From positions 31,256,850 through 31,320,849 of the forward strand of contig CM050452.1 of assembly GCA_027563935.2 (NCBI GenBank): 64,000 bases of DNA, in the 5' to 3' direction. Shown piece after piece: positions 54,952 to 64,000 of this stretch. Position 1 is the stretch's first letter; every line of letters starts with the position of its first letter. The notes below the pieces were generated by a model that searched no databases, was not told the DNA's origin, and saw nothing but the letters and a program-made list of their open reading frames with translations. This stretch comes from Costus lasius (Eukaryota; Streptophyta; Magnoliopsida; Zingiberales; Costaceae). The translations under genes and the position numbers were made by a program.

Positions 54952-57864
54952 GTCTTCCACCATGGGGGACGTAAGATCTGTTTGACCTCGGCTCCGCCTA
55001 AGGAGTTGCGGGCCTCAACGTCCAAGGGTGTCACCACTCCCTTGCCTCCAGCCCCGTCTGCACCTAAGGCAGTCGCCTTGGTTCGCCCCACTTCCCTTGT
55101 CCATGAGGCACAGGAGACTAACGTGGTCTATGCCCTCATGGTCCGCGAGGTCTCCCCCATACCTCCGCCTCCACCGGCCCCTTTGCCAGCAGAGGTCACT
55201 ACCCTGTTAGATGAGTTCGCCGACATCTCCCCGGTGGACCTCCCCGTCGGCCTACCCCCAGATCGAGACATCCAGCATGTCATTGACCTCATCCCCGGTG
55301 CATCTTTGCCCAACCTGCCCCATCACCGTCTTAACCCGACCGAGCACACGGAGCTCAAGCGTCAAGTGGATGACCTTCTTGCCAAAGGATTCATCCGAGA
55401 GAGTCTTAGCCCTTGCGTCGTGCCAGCCCTTCTCACCCCTAAGAAGAACAGGTCATGGCGAATGTGGATTGAGTGCCGTGCAATCAATCGCATCACGGTT
55501 AAGTACCGGTTTCCCATCCCATGCCTTGATGACATGCTCGATCTTATCTCGGGTGCTTGCTGGTTTAGCAAGCTAGACCTTCGGAGTGGCTATCATCAAG
55601 TCCGCATCCGTGAAGGGGATGAGTGGAAGAAGGCCTTCAAGATGAATGACGGCCTCTACGAGTGGTTGGTTATGCCCTTCAGGCTTACCAACGCACCTTC
55701 CACGTTTATGCGTCTCATGAGCCAGGTCCTTCGTCCTTACATGGGCAAATTTCTGGTCGTCTACTTCGACGACATTCTCATCTATAGCCACACCCGCGCT
55801 GACCACTTAGAGCACCTGCGCTTGACTTTTGACCTCCTCCATAAGGAATGTCTATTCCTTAACGCGAAGAAGTGTTCCTTCCTCGACTCTCAGGTTCCAT
55901 TCCTAGGTTTCATCATTTCGGACCAGGGTCTCATGGTTGACCCCGCGAAAATCGAGGCCATCCGCCGATGGCTAGAACCAGAGTCTATCACCGAGGTCCG
56001 CAGCTTTCTTGGACTCGCTGCCTTCTACCGCTGTTTCAATAAGGGATTCAGCACCATCGTGTCCCCTATGACGGTTTGCACCAAGAATGAAACCTTCTGT
56101 TGGACACCGGCGGCGAGCCGCGCGTTCTCGGCCCTTAAGGATATCATGACCTCTGCGCCCGTCCTTCGCCTCCTCGACTTTTCTAAAGTCTTTGAGGTTG
56201 CCTGTGACGCCTCCGGCACAGGCATTGGAGGTACCCTTAGCTAGGAGGGCCACCCGGTCGCCTTCTTCAGCGAGAAGCTGAATGATGCGCGGCAACGATA
56301 CTCTACCTATGATAAGGAGTTTTACGCCATCATGCGATCTCTTCAGCATTGGTGTCATTACCTCCTACACAAGGAGTTCGTCCTTTTCAGTGATCACCAG
56401 GCCCTTTCTTTCCTCAACTCCCAGAAGAAACTCGTACCTCACCACGCTAAGTGGGTTGAGTTTCTCCAGCAGTATACCTTCGTGATCACCCACAAGGCTG
56501 GGAAAGAGAACGTCATGGCCGATGCCCTTAGTCGGGTCCGCTCGCTCCTGTGTGTTCTATCCACGTCTATTCCGGCCCTTCCCCACATCCGCTATGAGTA
56601 TGCGGACTGCCTTGATTTCGGTCCAATACTCGCTCGCCTCCTCGCTGCCGACCCCCCAGACCTCCCATATCGTCTCCACGACGGTTATCTTGTGTACGGT
56701 AACCAGTTGTGCGTTCCCCGGTCCTCCCTCCGCGAGCATCTGCTGCTCGAGCTACATGCTGGCGGTGCCACTGGGCACCATGGCCGCGACTAGACCCTCG
56801 ACTTGGCCGAAGACTGCTTCTTCTGGCCCACTCTTTGTAAGGACGTAGATAGGGTCGTCCGGCATTGCGGCACCTACCAACGTGCCAAACCTCGCCCTGC
56901 CAACACTGGCTTGTACACCCCCCTGCCAGTCCCCAGGAGTCCATGGCTCGACATTAGCATGGACTTCGTCCTTGGTCTGCACCGTACCACCTCGTGCCAT
57001 GACTCCATCTTCGTTGTCGTGAATCGCTTCTCTAAGATGGCGCATTTTGTTCCTTGTTCTAGGACCGCCGATGCTTCCCACATTGCCCATCTGTTCGTTA
57101 GGGAGATTGTCCACCTACAAGGCTTGCCCCTCACCATTGTCTCCGACTGCGACACCCGATTCGTTGGTCACTTTTGGAAATCATTGTGGGCCCTCCTTGG
57201 GACCACTCTCAAGTTTTCGTCGGCTTACCATCCACAGACGGACGGTCAAACCGAGGTGGTGAATCAGAGTTTGGGTAACCTTCTGCGGTGCTTAAATGGC
57301 GACTTCCCACGCCATTGAGCTGAACACCATCCTATCGCGGAATTCGCGTATAATAGCACGTCGCACCGCTCCACTGGGCTAAGTCCTTTCCAGGTCATCC
57401 TCGGGCACCAACCTAGGAAACCCATAGACATGCATAATGTCCCTCCTCCACCATCTATCCATGAGTCTGCTTACACCTTTGCTTCTCATCTTGCGGGTTT
57501 ACACGATGAAATTCATCGTCGGATTTTCTTGAGCAACACCTGGTACGCGGCTAAGGCCAACGTGCATCATAGGCCATGACATTTTGAGATTGGTGAGCTT
57601 GTCATGGTGCGTCTCCACCCTGAGCGTTTGACATCGCGAGCCAATTGGAAGTTGCATGCACACCGCGCCGGTCCCTACATGGTCCTACGGCGACTTGGCT
57701 CCAATGCTTACGTCCTCGACCTTCCGGCAGATTCCCACCACAGCCCCGTCTTCAACATCGCCGACCTCCTACCGTATCATGCGCCCCTCCACACCGGCGC
57801 CCCTTCCTCCGATGGCTCTCCACCTTATTCTCTGGAGGAGAATTCTTCCCCCCGGCATACTTGA
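54952..57864 (+). pseudogene. Gypsy-B pol: RT, RNase H, integrase, with four stops
   Basis: It continues the protease frame of 36084-36893. The RT has KLDLRSGYHQVRIR, MPFRLTNAPSTF (usual Gly is Arg) and YFDDILIYS (near 55760-55790). RNase H has CDASGTGIGG and YDKEFYA. The integrase has GHHGRD, MDFVLGL, VSDCD (usual Arg is Cys) and HPQTDGQTEVVN, and the tail has NAYVLDLP and SLEENSSP. Stops: TAG 56242, TAG 56791, TGA 57316 and TGA 57577, all in one frame. The natural terminator TGA (57862-57864) is made of the first three bases of the 3' LTR. It is inactive. Confidence 0.92.
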
Positions 57865-59436
57865 CGGAGTCATAGACGCCTATGGGGAAGGCCACATTCC
57901 TCTGGAAGATGCTTAGGGAGACTCCCCAGGAATTAACGAAGACGCCTCCCAAATTTCAGCTACATAAGCTCTCTGCCGCCCTGAACACGGCCAGGTCGTG
58001 ACGGCAAACACGGCTGTGACACGGTCGAAGATAGACGTGAACGCCAGCACGGACTGCAACACGGCCGTGTCACCCGCCGTGCTGTGCTCGGCAGATTTCG
58101 GCCCCAATGAACACGGCCGTGATGGAAAAAAAGGCCAGGCTGTGATGAAGAATACGACCCGTACTACCGATTACGGCCCCGCCGTAAAATCAGTGCAACA
58201 TTCTATGGATTTTGGCCCCAGCAAACATGGTCATGACGCGGAACATGGCCAGACCGTGACGAGCTCGCATTTCCCCAACACGGCCATGCCACCAGCCGTG
58301 TTCACCTCAGCGCAGAAATCAGATGCTGAACACAGCCGTGATGATGAACACGACCAGGCTGTGTTCAGCCCCAGAAAGCCAAAGACGGTGATTTTCCACC
58401 CCGTTCGACGTTCTCAGCGGTCCTCGCACCCTCTGGACCGTTTTGTGGGAGTGATGAGCCCTTCGACAGCCACGACATGCCCCATCCGCTCCGGCCACGT
58501 GGCTTCTCCCGCCTCCACGACGTCCCTTCACCCGCTGCCCATCCTTCGCGGACCGCCCTGAGATGCGACCACCAACCATGACCAGCCCACCGACCACTTC
58601 AACAACCGGGTCCTCAACTCGGCCCATGACACCACCAACAACATGCAGAACCAGCCCACCATCAGTAAGTTTTGCTGCTTCGTGGCGGCTTGCTCAGAGA
58701 TGGTGTAGCGCCACGTGGATGACTCTTCCGCTCGACGCTTCAGCCGACGCCTCACACCCTTCGCGTGAAGGAATCGCCCCAGGGAATAGTTGTTAGCTTT
58801 TACTTTTTGATAGTTAGAGGGCATCTTGACCCTAATTAGTTTGTTTTGAGTGGTTGGCTTCTCCAACTCCCTCACATGTTTAGCTTGTGACCCTCTCTCC
58901 CTCTTGATCTATAAAAGAGGGCTGAAGGGCTGTGTGTTTCCTTAGTTTTCGTTGTAGTTTGCGCCTTCTCTTGCAAGGCCTTAGGTCCAGCAAAACTTCG
59001 AGGAGCTCGCCTAGAGTTCCCTCGCCTCCTCTTTATACGCTTCATTTCAGTTTTTCAATCAAAACACCCGGCGAACCCCGCTTGGGCATCGGGTCCTTTG
59101 CGTGTTCACTTTCTGCGTTGTGTCTTGGACGAGTAAGCTTGGTCGGTTGCCATAGCATCGTGAAGGGCGTGTGCATGTGGTTGCAAAAAATTTACATTGG
59201 CTCCGTGATCGAGGTGAGTATTTTCCTTTACAATTTTGATCTATGGTTTCTTGTCGCTCCGAGTGTTGCTCAAGCTACATCTTTCGCTATTTCCATCGGT
59301 TTTCTCCATGGGTTTTCATCGATCGTGCACGTTTTCTCTTCCCTTATCTCAAGACCCTCTCCCAAATTTTCGCATCATAAGTTCCCCCACCATAGAGTAC
59401 TGCCCTAAGGAACCATCACATACATCCGCTGCGTCA
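57862..59436 (+). repeat. Gypsy-B 3' LTR
   Basis: 1575 bp from TGACGGAGTCATAG to CGCTGCGTCA, then CACAA. Its palindrome cluster (57982-58362) is partly eroded, and its TATA box is intact at 58910. It has the empty copia-2 site near 59150 (GGTTGCCATAGCATCG). Confidence 0.94.
58910..58917 (+). promoter_or_regulatory. Gypsy-B 3' LTR TATA box
   Basis: TATAAAAG, where the 5' LTR has CAATAAAAG. The promoter copy upstream of gag-pol therefore appears weakened. Confidence 0.65.
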
Positions 59437-59441
59437 CACAA

Positions 59442-60615
59442 CCTGATGGCTTCATCCATCCTACCGATGCCAATAAGGTTTGCAGGCTAAAGAAATTTAT
59501 TTATGGATTAAAGCAATCATCTCAAAGTTGGAATCTTTGGTTTGATAAAGCTATGAGAGATTATGGCTATATCAAAAGTGAAGATAATGCTGGTGTGTAC
59601 CGAAAATTCAGTGGGAGCTTAGTGACTTTTCTCGTCTGGTATGTCAATGACATACTACTAATCGGAAACGACATCCCTGGTCTTCAGTCTATGAAGACAT
59701 GGTTGGGGAAATATTTTGAGATGAAGGACTTAGGGGAGGCCGCCTATATCCTAGGCGTGAGGATTTACCGTGATAGATCCAAGAGGCTCCGGGCTCTTAG
59801 TCAAAGTACCAACATTAATAAGGTCCTGGAGAGGTTCAGCTTGGACCAATCCAAGAAGGGATACCTTCCAGTGAGACATGGCCTTACTCTCTCGAAGTGC
59901 TAGTGTCCCACCAGACATGCTGAAAGGGATGACATGAGTCGAGTGCCCTATGCTTCGGCAGTAGGCTCGATCTTGTATGCAATGTTGTATACTGGACCAG
60001 ATGTGGGTTAGCTATGAGCATAACCAGCTGATACCAATCCAATGCAGGTCTGCAGCACTGGGTGGCTATAAAGAGCATCCTAAAGTTTCTAAGAAGAACT
60101 AAGGATTTGTTATTGGTCTATGGGGGACAGGAAGAGCTCAGTGCTACACTAATGCGTCATTCTAGTCTGACCCTAACTACTTCAGATTGCAGGCAGGCTA
60201 TGTGTTCAATATAAATAGAAGCGTTGTATGCTAGAAAATATTCAAGCAATCCACCATAGCTGATTCTACAATCGAGGCTGAGAATGTCACCACTTATGAG
60301 GCAGCCAAAGAAGCCATTTCGATAAGGAAGTTCATTTTTGATTTTCAGGTGGTTCCAACTACTGTGGATCCCATTGAGCTCTATTGTGACAACAATGGGG
60401 CTATTGCGTAGGCAAAGGAACCACGGTCTTATCATAGGTCCAAACACATATTCAGGAGATTCCACTTGATCAGAGAGATTATTGACTAAGGTGATGTTAA
60501 GATTAGCACAGTTGACACAGAGAACAATCTAATAGATCCACTGACCAAGGATTTGGCGCAACAGAAGCATGATGGTCATATGTGGGATATGGGGTTAAGA
60601 TTCATCAACCTCTAG
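59442..60615 (+). pseudogene. Copia-4 pol, right part: RT and RNase H (decayed)
   Basis: It resumes copia-4 after gypsy-B with PDGFIHPTD. The RT signature reads YVND instead of YVDD (near 59640-59655), losing a catalytic Asp. A 116-codon stretch (59553-59903) is open; after that, stops and shifts break the RNase H region, which is still recognisable down to the final TAG (60613-60615). Here copia-4 is in a different frame from 20479-22430, consistent with the one-base deletion near 21965. Confidence 0.88.
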
Positions 60616-60625
60616 GTCTAAGTGC

Positions 60626-60636
60626 AAGTGGGAGAT
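60626..60636 (+). other. Copia-4 polypurine tract
   Basis: AAGTGGGAGAT precedes the LTR, as in the other copia elements. Confidence 0.85.
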
Positions 60637-61266
60637 TATTGGTGTTTATGCCCTAAGACCTAGTTTTGGTCTATCTTTTGTATTACTTGACATTGATATT
60701 TCTCTTATATCATTCTAGCATTGTCATTATCATACTTAGTTAACGATTATGTTCTTACATGATAATATCCCTAGAGACAGATTAGATCTGTACTCAAACT
60801 CCTGTCCCCAGTCTATGTACTTGTGTGAATCTGGGATAGCTCTTGTACTTGTGGGACTAGCATATGGGCTGGTTAGGCATGAGATTCTAATGCAGATATA
60901 TGGGTATATCAGTGGTAGATATACTGGACCGACCCATTGTAAGGCACTGACTTGGTGTCATGAGTTATCCTCACAAGTGATAAGAGATGCATTGATCCCT
61001 TGACCTGAGGTCATTGACTCTTCTATATGGTTAGGGACATGATTTGATATAGCCTAACACATCACAATAGTTGAGAGGTTATAACGGTTGTCATTGAGTA
61101 TGTCACGACCCATATGAGAAGGTCAATGTATAGACAAAGGATTTGCTCATTCCTGAGAGAAGTTTGATATCCATGGTGCCCCCCTATGGTTTTATGACTG
61201 AAAGTGTATGACCATATGATGCAGGAGAAGACAGCATGATAGAAGGGGAAAATCTAGTCCAGATGG

Positions 61267-61630
61267 CGCCCCAAAAATTTTCTACAAAAAGTTCCTCGGG
61301 GCACCTCGCGACGAAAACCACGCCCCGTGAGTCCTGCGGACAACTACTGGGTGCATAAGTCAGAATTTCCACAGAAAGTTCCTCAGGGTACCCAGCGACG
61401 AAAACCACACCCCATGAGTCCTGCGGACAACTACCGGGTTCACAAGTCAAATTTTCCACAGAAAGTTCCTCAGGGTACCTAGCGATGAAAACCTTGCCCT
61501 GTGAGTCCTGCGGACAACTACCCGATTCAGCGGCAGCTTCACATGCACAAGTTAAATTTTCTACAGAATGTTCCTCGAGGTACCCAGCGACGAAAACCTT
61601 GCCCCATGAGTCTTGCAGATAACTACTCAA
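61267..61630 (+). repeat. Fourfold 87-bp tandem repeat in solo LTR
   Basis: The unit contains TTCCTC(G/A)GGG, GCGACGAAAACC and GAGTC(C/T)TGC(G/A)GA. Copies begin at 61292, 61379, 61466 and 61571 (spacings 87, 87 and 105). All spacings are multiples of three, so a minus-strand ORF (61726-61184) reads through as a repeated peptide with CPQDS and YPEEL. Confidence 0.88.
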
Positions 61631-62161
61631 AGAAGCCGCCGAACTGCCCCGACGACCCCGTTTCGACGTCCACAACCCTCTGTACCACGTTGAACCCTCC
61701 ATGGAGGGTCCGAAGGAGCCCAACAAGGTGGAGGTATGGGGATCTCAACGCACTTCTCGACCGCCAGACCGTTTTGTAGGAGTGATCAGCCCATTGTCGA
61801 TCCACACCGAGGCCCTTCCGCCCAAGGGCCTGGGCGGTTGTCCATCTGAAGGCCCAACACCTATGGGGCTGCATAATCATCTTAGCAAAATGGCCCAAGA
61901 GCATGCCACATCCGTCGTAACCCCACCCACGACGTCCAAATTCTGCTGCTTTGTTGCAGTATGCTCTGAAAGCGTCTGACAGCCCAACCGCCTCCGTACG
62001 AAGACCGGAAGACCATGCGCCAGCTTCATAGAATATTAGGTAGAAGTTTGTTTTGTTTTGTCTTGTAGTAGTAGCTTGACCACCTTTGTGGCCTGTAGGA
62101 GTAGTTAGTTGTTAAAGTTGTTTGTCTTTTCTGCTTTGTCTTGTTCCCTCCCCTCTTGCTC

Positions 62162-62169
62162 TATAAAAG
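62162..62169 (+). promoter_or_regulatory. Solo LTR TATA box
   Basis: CTCTATAAAAGAGG, the same context as in the gypsy-B LTR (58910) and copia-2. Confidence 0.65.
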
Positions 62170-63372
62170 AGGAGGTTGGGGTGTTGTGTTCCTTAGTTCT
62201 CTTAGAGGTAGAGTTCTCCTGGTGAGCAAGAGTGCCTCCAGCTCGTGTGGAAGACGAAGTAGCTTTGTCTTCAGAATTTGTAATAGTCGGCGATCGGTGT
62301 CTCAACTCGAAGTGTTTCCTGCTTTTTGAGAAGTAAATCCCACCATTCCGGGTGGGTCTGGCTCGCCTGTTTCTAGACACTCTTTCCGTTCCGTCGGGGT
62401 CGTGGACGGCTTCCTTGTTCATTCGTTTGTTCGCAGGTGCATAGGCGCGTGATCTGACCTCGCGATCCACAAACCCTGTTCGTGCTTTGCTTAAAATTGC
62501 TCTAGAGGTTAGTGAGTGAATTTCAGTAATTTTGGGTGCCATTGGATTTCTCTCGCATTAGTATTACCTCGAAATGAATTCGCGCCAATTTCTCATGTTT
62601 CTTGCTCTACTTTCCGAGCGATTTGACTTCCCTCGTCTCAAGACCCTCTCACGATTTTTGTGCATTGTGTAAACACCGTAGAGTACGGCACTAAGGACCA
62701 ACCCTCCTATAGTCTCTACATCACCATACCCAGGTGAGAACCTGATTTAGTCATGACCATGAGACTAGGTAAAAACAGGTGGTGACACACTTGTCCAATC
62801 GGATATCAGTTTGGCAAAGAGACTGTAATGCATTTGTACCTAGTTGCGATGATGGCGATGTCGATGTCAATATCTATTCCGATGACTTGGGTAGTAGTGA
62901 TGCACTACTAGGTGCCACTCACTATTTGTGATGACCTTTGGTCATCATTGCCAATGTCAGAGGAACTTAGAGGGTCGCACAAGCTTTGGAGGAATCTTCT
63001 TTTCTCCTTCTTCTTGGTGCAAGGTGGACTTGTGCTTGGCGGAATCTTCTTTTCTCCTTCTTCTTCATTGGCGCATCTTCCTTGGAGGTGGCACAAGCTT
63101 TGAAGAGGGTGACCTAAGGCTTGGATCTTCTTCCCGAGGCTAGCACCGGGCATGGAATAAGAGAGCTCGAGGCATCCGTGTGTGTGAGACTATAGAGGGC
63201 GAACACTTGGGCGCCTACCTTGACATTGGCCTCCACTTGCTCTAGGTACTTTCTGTCACATCGTGTCGACCCCCTCGCATGACAATCTTCGTTGGGTTTT
63301 TGGGATATTATTCCACTGCATTTGTAATCTGTAATGCCAAAAATTGTAAAATATCCCTAGGGTTTCCCAATA

Positions 63373-63635
63373 GTGGTATCAAAGCGACTTGCGAGCCTGC
63401 AACGATGTTCTTTCATGCTTTTCATGTTCACATGCCACGTTATTCAATTTTTGCAAATTGCATATTAACACGGCGCATGTTTTTACTAAGTAGGAAAAAT
63501 TGTTGGTTTCTTGTTCCTATCCTCTAATCAATTTCTTTTGGATTTTTGGATTATTTTTGTGATTGATTTAAGATCAAATGGCATATGTAGTTTTGTCATG
63601 TTGGATGGGCATTGTGTCTTTGGACGGGCCGAGTC
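63373..63635 (+). other. Primer-binding site and leader of a second copia-4-family copy
   Basis: TGGTATCAAAGCG (63374-63386), one base off the Met-tRNA consensus, and about 250 bases of leader align with copia-2 25657-25915. It stands where host DNA would be expected after a 3' LTR. The leader breaks off at GAGTCTCTTG. Confidence 0.82.
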
Positions 63636-64000
63636 TCTTGAGAAACCCCGGGGATATTTTACAATTTTCAGAGATAAAGATTACACAAATACATTGCACA
63701 GCGGAAGCAATATCCCCGAAACGGGCCAGTCCCAAAAACCCAGTGAAGATCGCATGTGAGGGAGTCGACATGATGAGATAGAAAATACCTTAAAGCAAGA
63801 TGAGGCTGATGTTGAGGTAGGCGCCCAAGCGTGCGCCCTCTGCAGTCTCACACACACGGATGCCTCGAGCTCTCTTCTTCCACGCCCGGTGCTAGCCTTG
63901 GGAAGAAGATCCATGCCTTAGGGTTCCTTCTTCAAAACTTGCGCCACCTCCAAGGCTCTTGCGCCAATGATGAAGGAGAAGGGAAGATGAAGAAGTTGGC
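63636..64000 (-). repeat. Inverted copia LTR fragment (copia-2/4 family)
   Basis: The minus strand ends ATATCCCCGGGGTTTC, as in the copia-2 LTR end, with the last bases altered. Going right one meets the AGCACCGGGCGTGG and GCGCAAG stretches of the LTR in reverse. It runs off the window. The exact left edge is uncertain by about 8 bases (63634-63642). Confidence 0.82.

Larger units (their letters stand above)
22431..59436 (+). mobile_element. Gypsy-B, LTR retrotransposon split by three later insertions
   Basis: Both ends are certain: the duplication CACAA lies at 22426-22430 and 59437-59441, and the LTRs start TGACGGAGTC and end CGCTGCGTCA. Removing copia-2, the solo copia LTR and copia-3 with their duplications leaves about 7.8 kb: 5' LTR, primer site, Gag, protease, RT, RNase H, integrase, 3' LTR. 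The two insertions into coding sequence (1704 and 18058 bases including one duplication copy) leave the pieces in one consistent frame, apart from four nonsense codons and a shift near the gag start. It lies in the RT gene of copia-4. Confidence 0.93.
61217..62723 (+). mobile_element. Solo LTR, gypsy type, in the copia-4 LTR
   Basis: 1507 bp, TGATGCAGGAGAAG...CTCTACATCA, flanked by CCATA (61212-61216 and 62724-62728). It has a TATA box at 62162 and a fourfold tandem repeat. TGATG...CATCA ends match the other gypsy LTRs here. No internal region remains. Confidence 0.93.
60637..63372 (+). repeat. Copia-4 LTR, interrupted by a solo LTR and internally deleted
   Basis: It starts TATTGGTGTTTATGCC (TG eroded to TA) and ends GGGTTTCCCAATA (CA eroded to TA). 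The parts are 60637-61216 and 62729-63372, divergent copies of the copia-2 LTR. About 730 bases found in copia-2 are missing at about 62981. A primer-binding site follows it, so it also acts as a 5' LTR. Confidence 0.85.

Noticed and set aside
61267..61630. CRISPR-like array
   Set aside because: Tandem units are contiguous, without unique spacers, inside a plant LTR.

Overview
This is plant nuclear DNA made almost entirely of nested LTR retrotransposons. I found no host gene, rRNA or tRNA. The grounds are Ty1/copia and Ty3/gypsy polyproteins, plant-type LTRs (TG...CA ends, 5-bp target duplications), primer-binding sites complementary to initiator-Met tRNA (TGGTATCAGAGC) directly after 5' LTRs, and purine-rich tracts before 3' LTRs. 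The copia LTRs start TGTTGG and the polyproteins look Tork/Angela-like. Several gypsy LTRs start TGATG and their pol frames run into the 3' LTR, which recalls centromeric chromoviruses (CRM). A large repeat-rich, possibly pericentromeric region of a plant (perhaps a monocot) is an inference.

Layout, with my own labels. Left nest (1-20478): copia-6 is a decayed minus-strand copia (18261-20478). Gypsy-C (plus, integrase and 3' LTR seen, 15301-18260) lies in it. Gypsy-A (minus, 1-15300) lies in gypsy-C. Copia-1 (1096-10236, TSD TATAG) lies in gypsy-A; it is complete, with apparently identical 1723-bp LTRs and an intact 1294-codon gag-pol.

Right nest (20479-64000): copia-4 (plus, decayed; 20479-22430 and 59442-63372) was split by gypsy-B (22431-59436, TSD CACAA). 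Gypsy-B carries copia-2 (23702-33140, TSD GCCAT) in its 5' LTR, a solo copia LTR (34380-36078, TSD TCCTT) in gag, and copia-3 (36894-54946, TSD CCTAC) between protease and reverse transcriptase. Copia-3 carries a solo LTR (38348-40303, TSD CATCT) in its 5' LTR and a compact non-autonomous gypsy, gypsy-N (46958-54006, TSD GATTC), in its 3' LTR. The copia-4 3' LTR holds a further solo LTR (61217-62723, TSD CCATA). It is followed by a primer-binding site and leader, and then by an inverted LTR that runs off the window. The nest is four insertions deep.

Copia-1 looks potentially autonomous. Copia-3 has an intact frame but no ATG at the expected start. Gypsy-A, gypsy-B, copia-2, copia-4 and copia-6 are broken. 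Gypsy-N lacks reverse transcriptase and integrase core but keeps an open 763-codon frame: a gag N-terminus, a protease-like domain, a long Pro-rich repeat region and an integrase-tail/LTR-encoded end. Its leader and LTR match gypsy-A, so a gypsy-A-like element is its likely helper. The most novel signals are gypsy-N itself, an 8-bp-stem/8-nt-loop hairpin in the LTRs of gypsy-A, -C and -N with three compensated base-pair changes, and a set of small hairpins conserved in the copia leaders.
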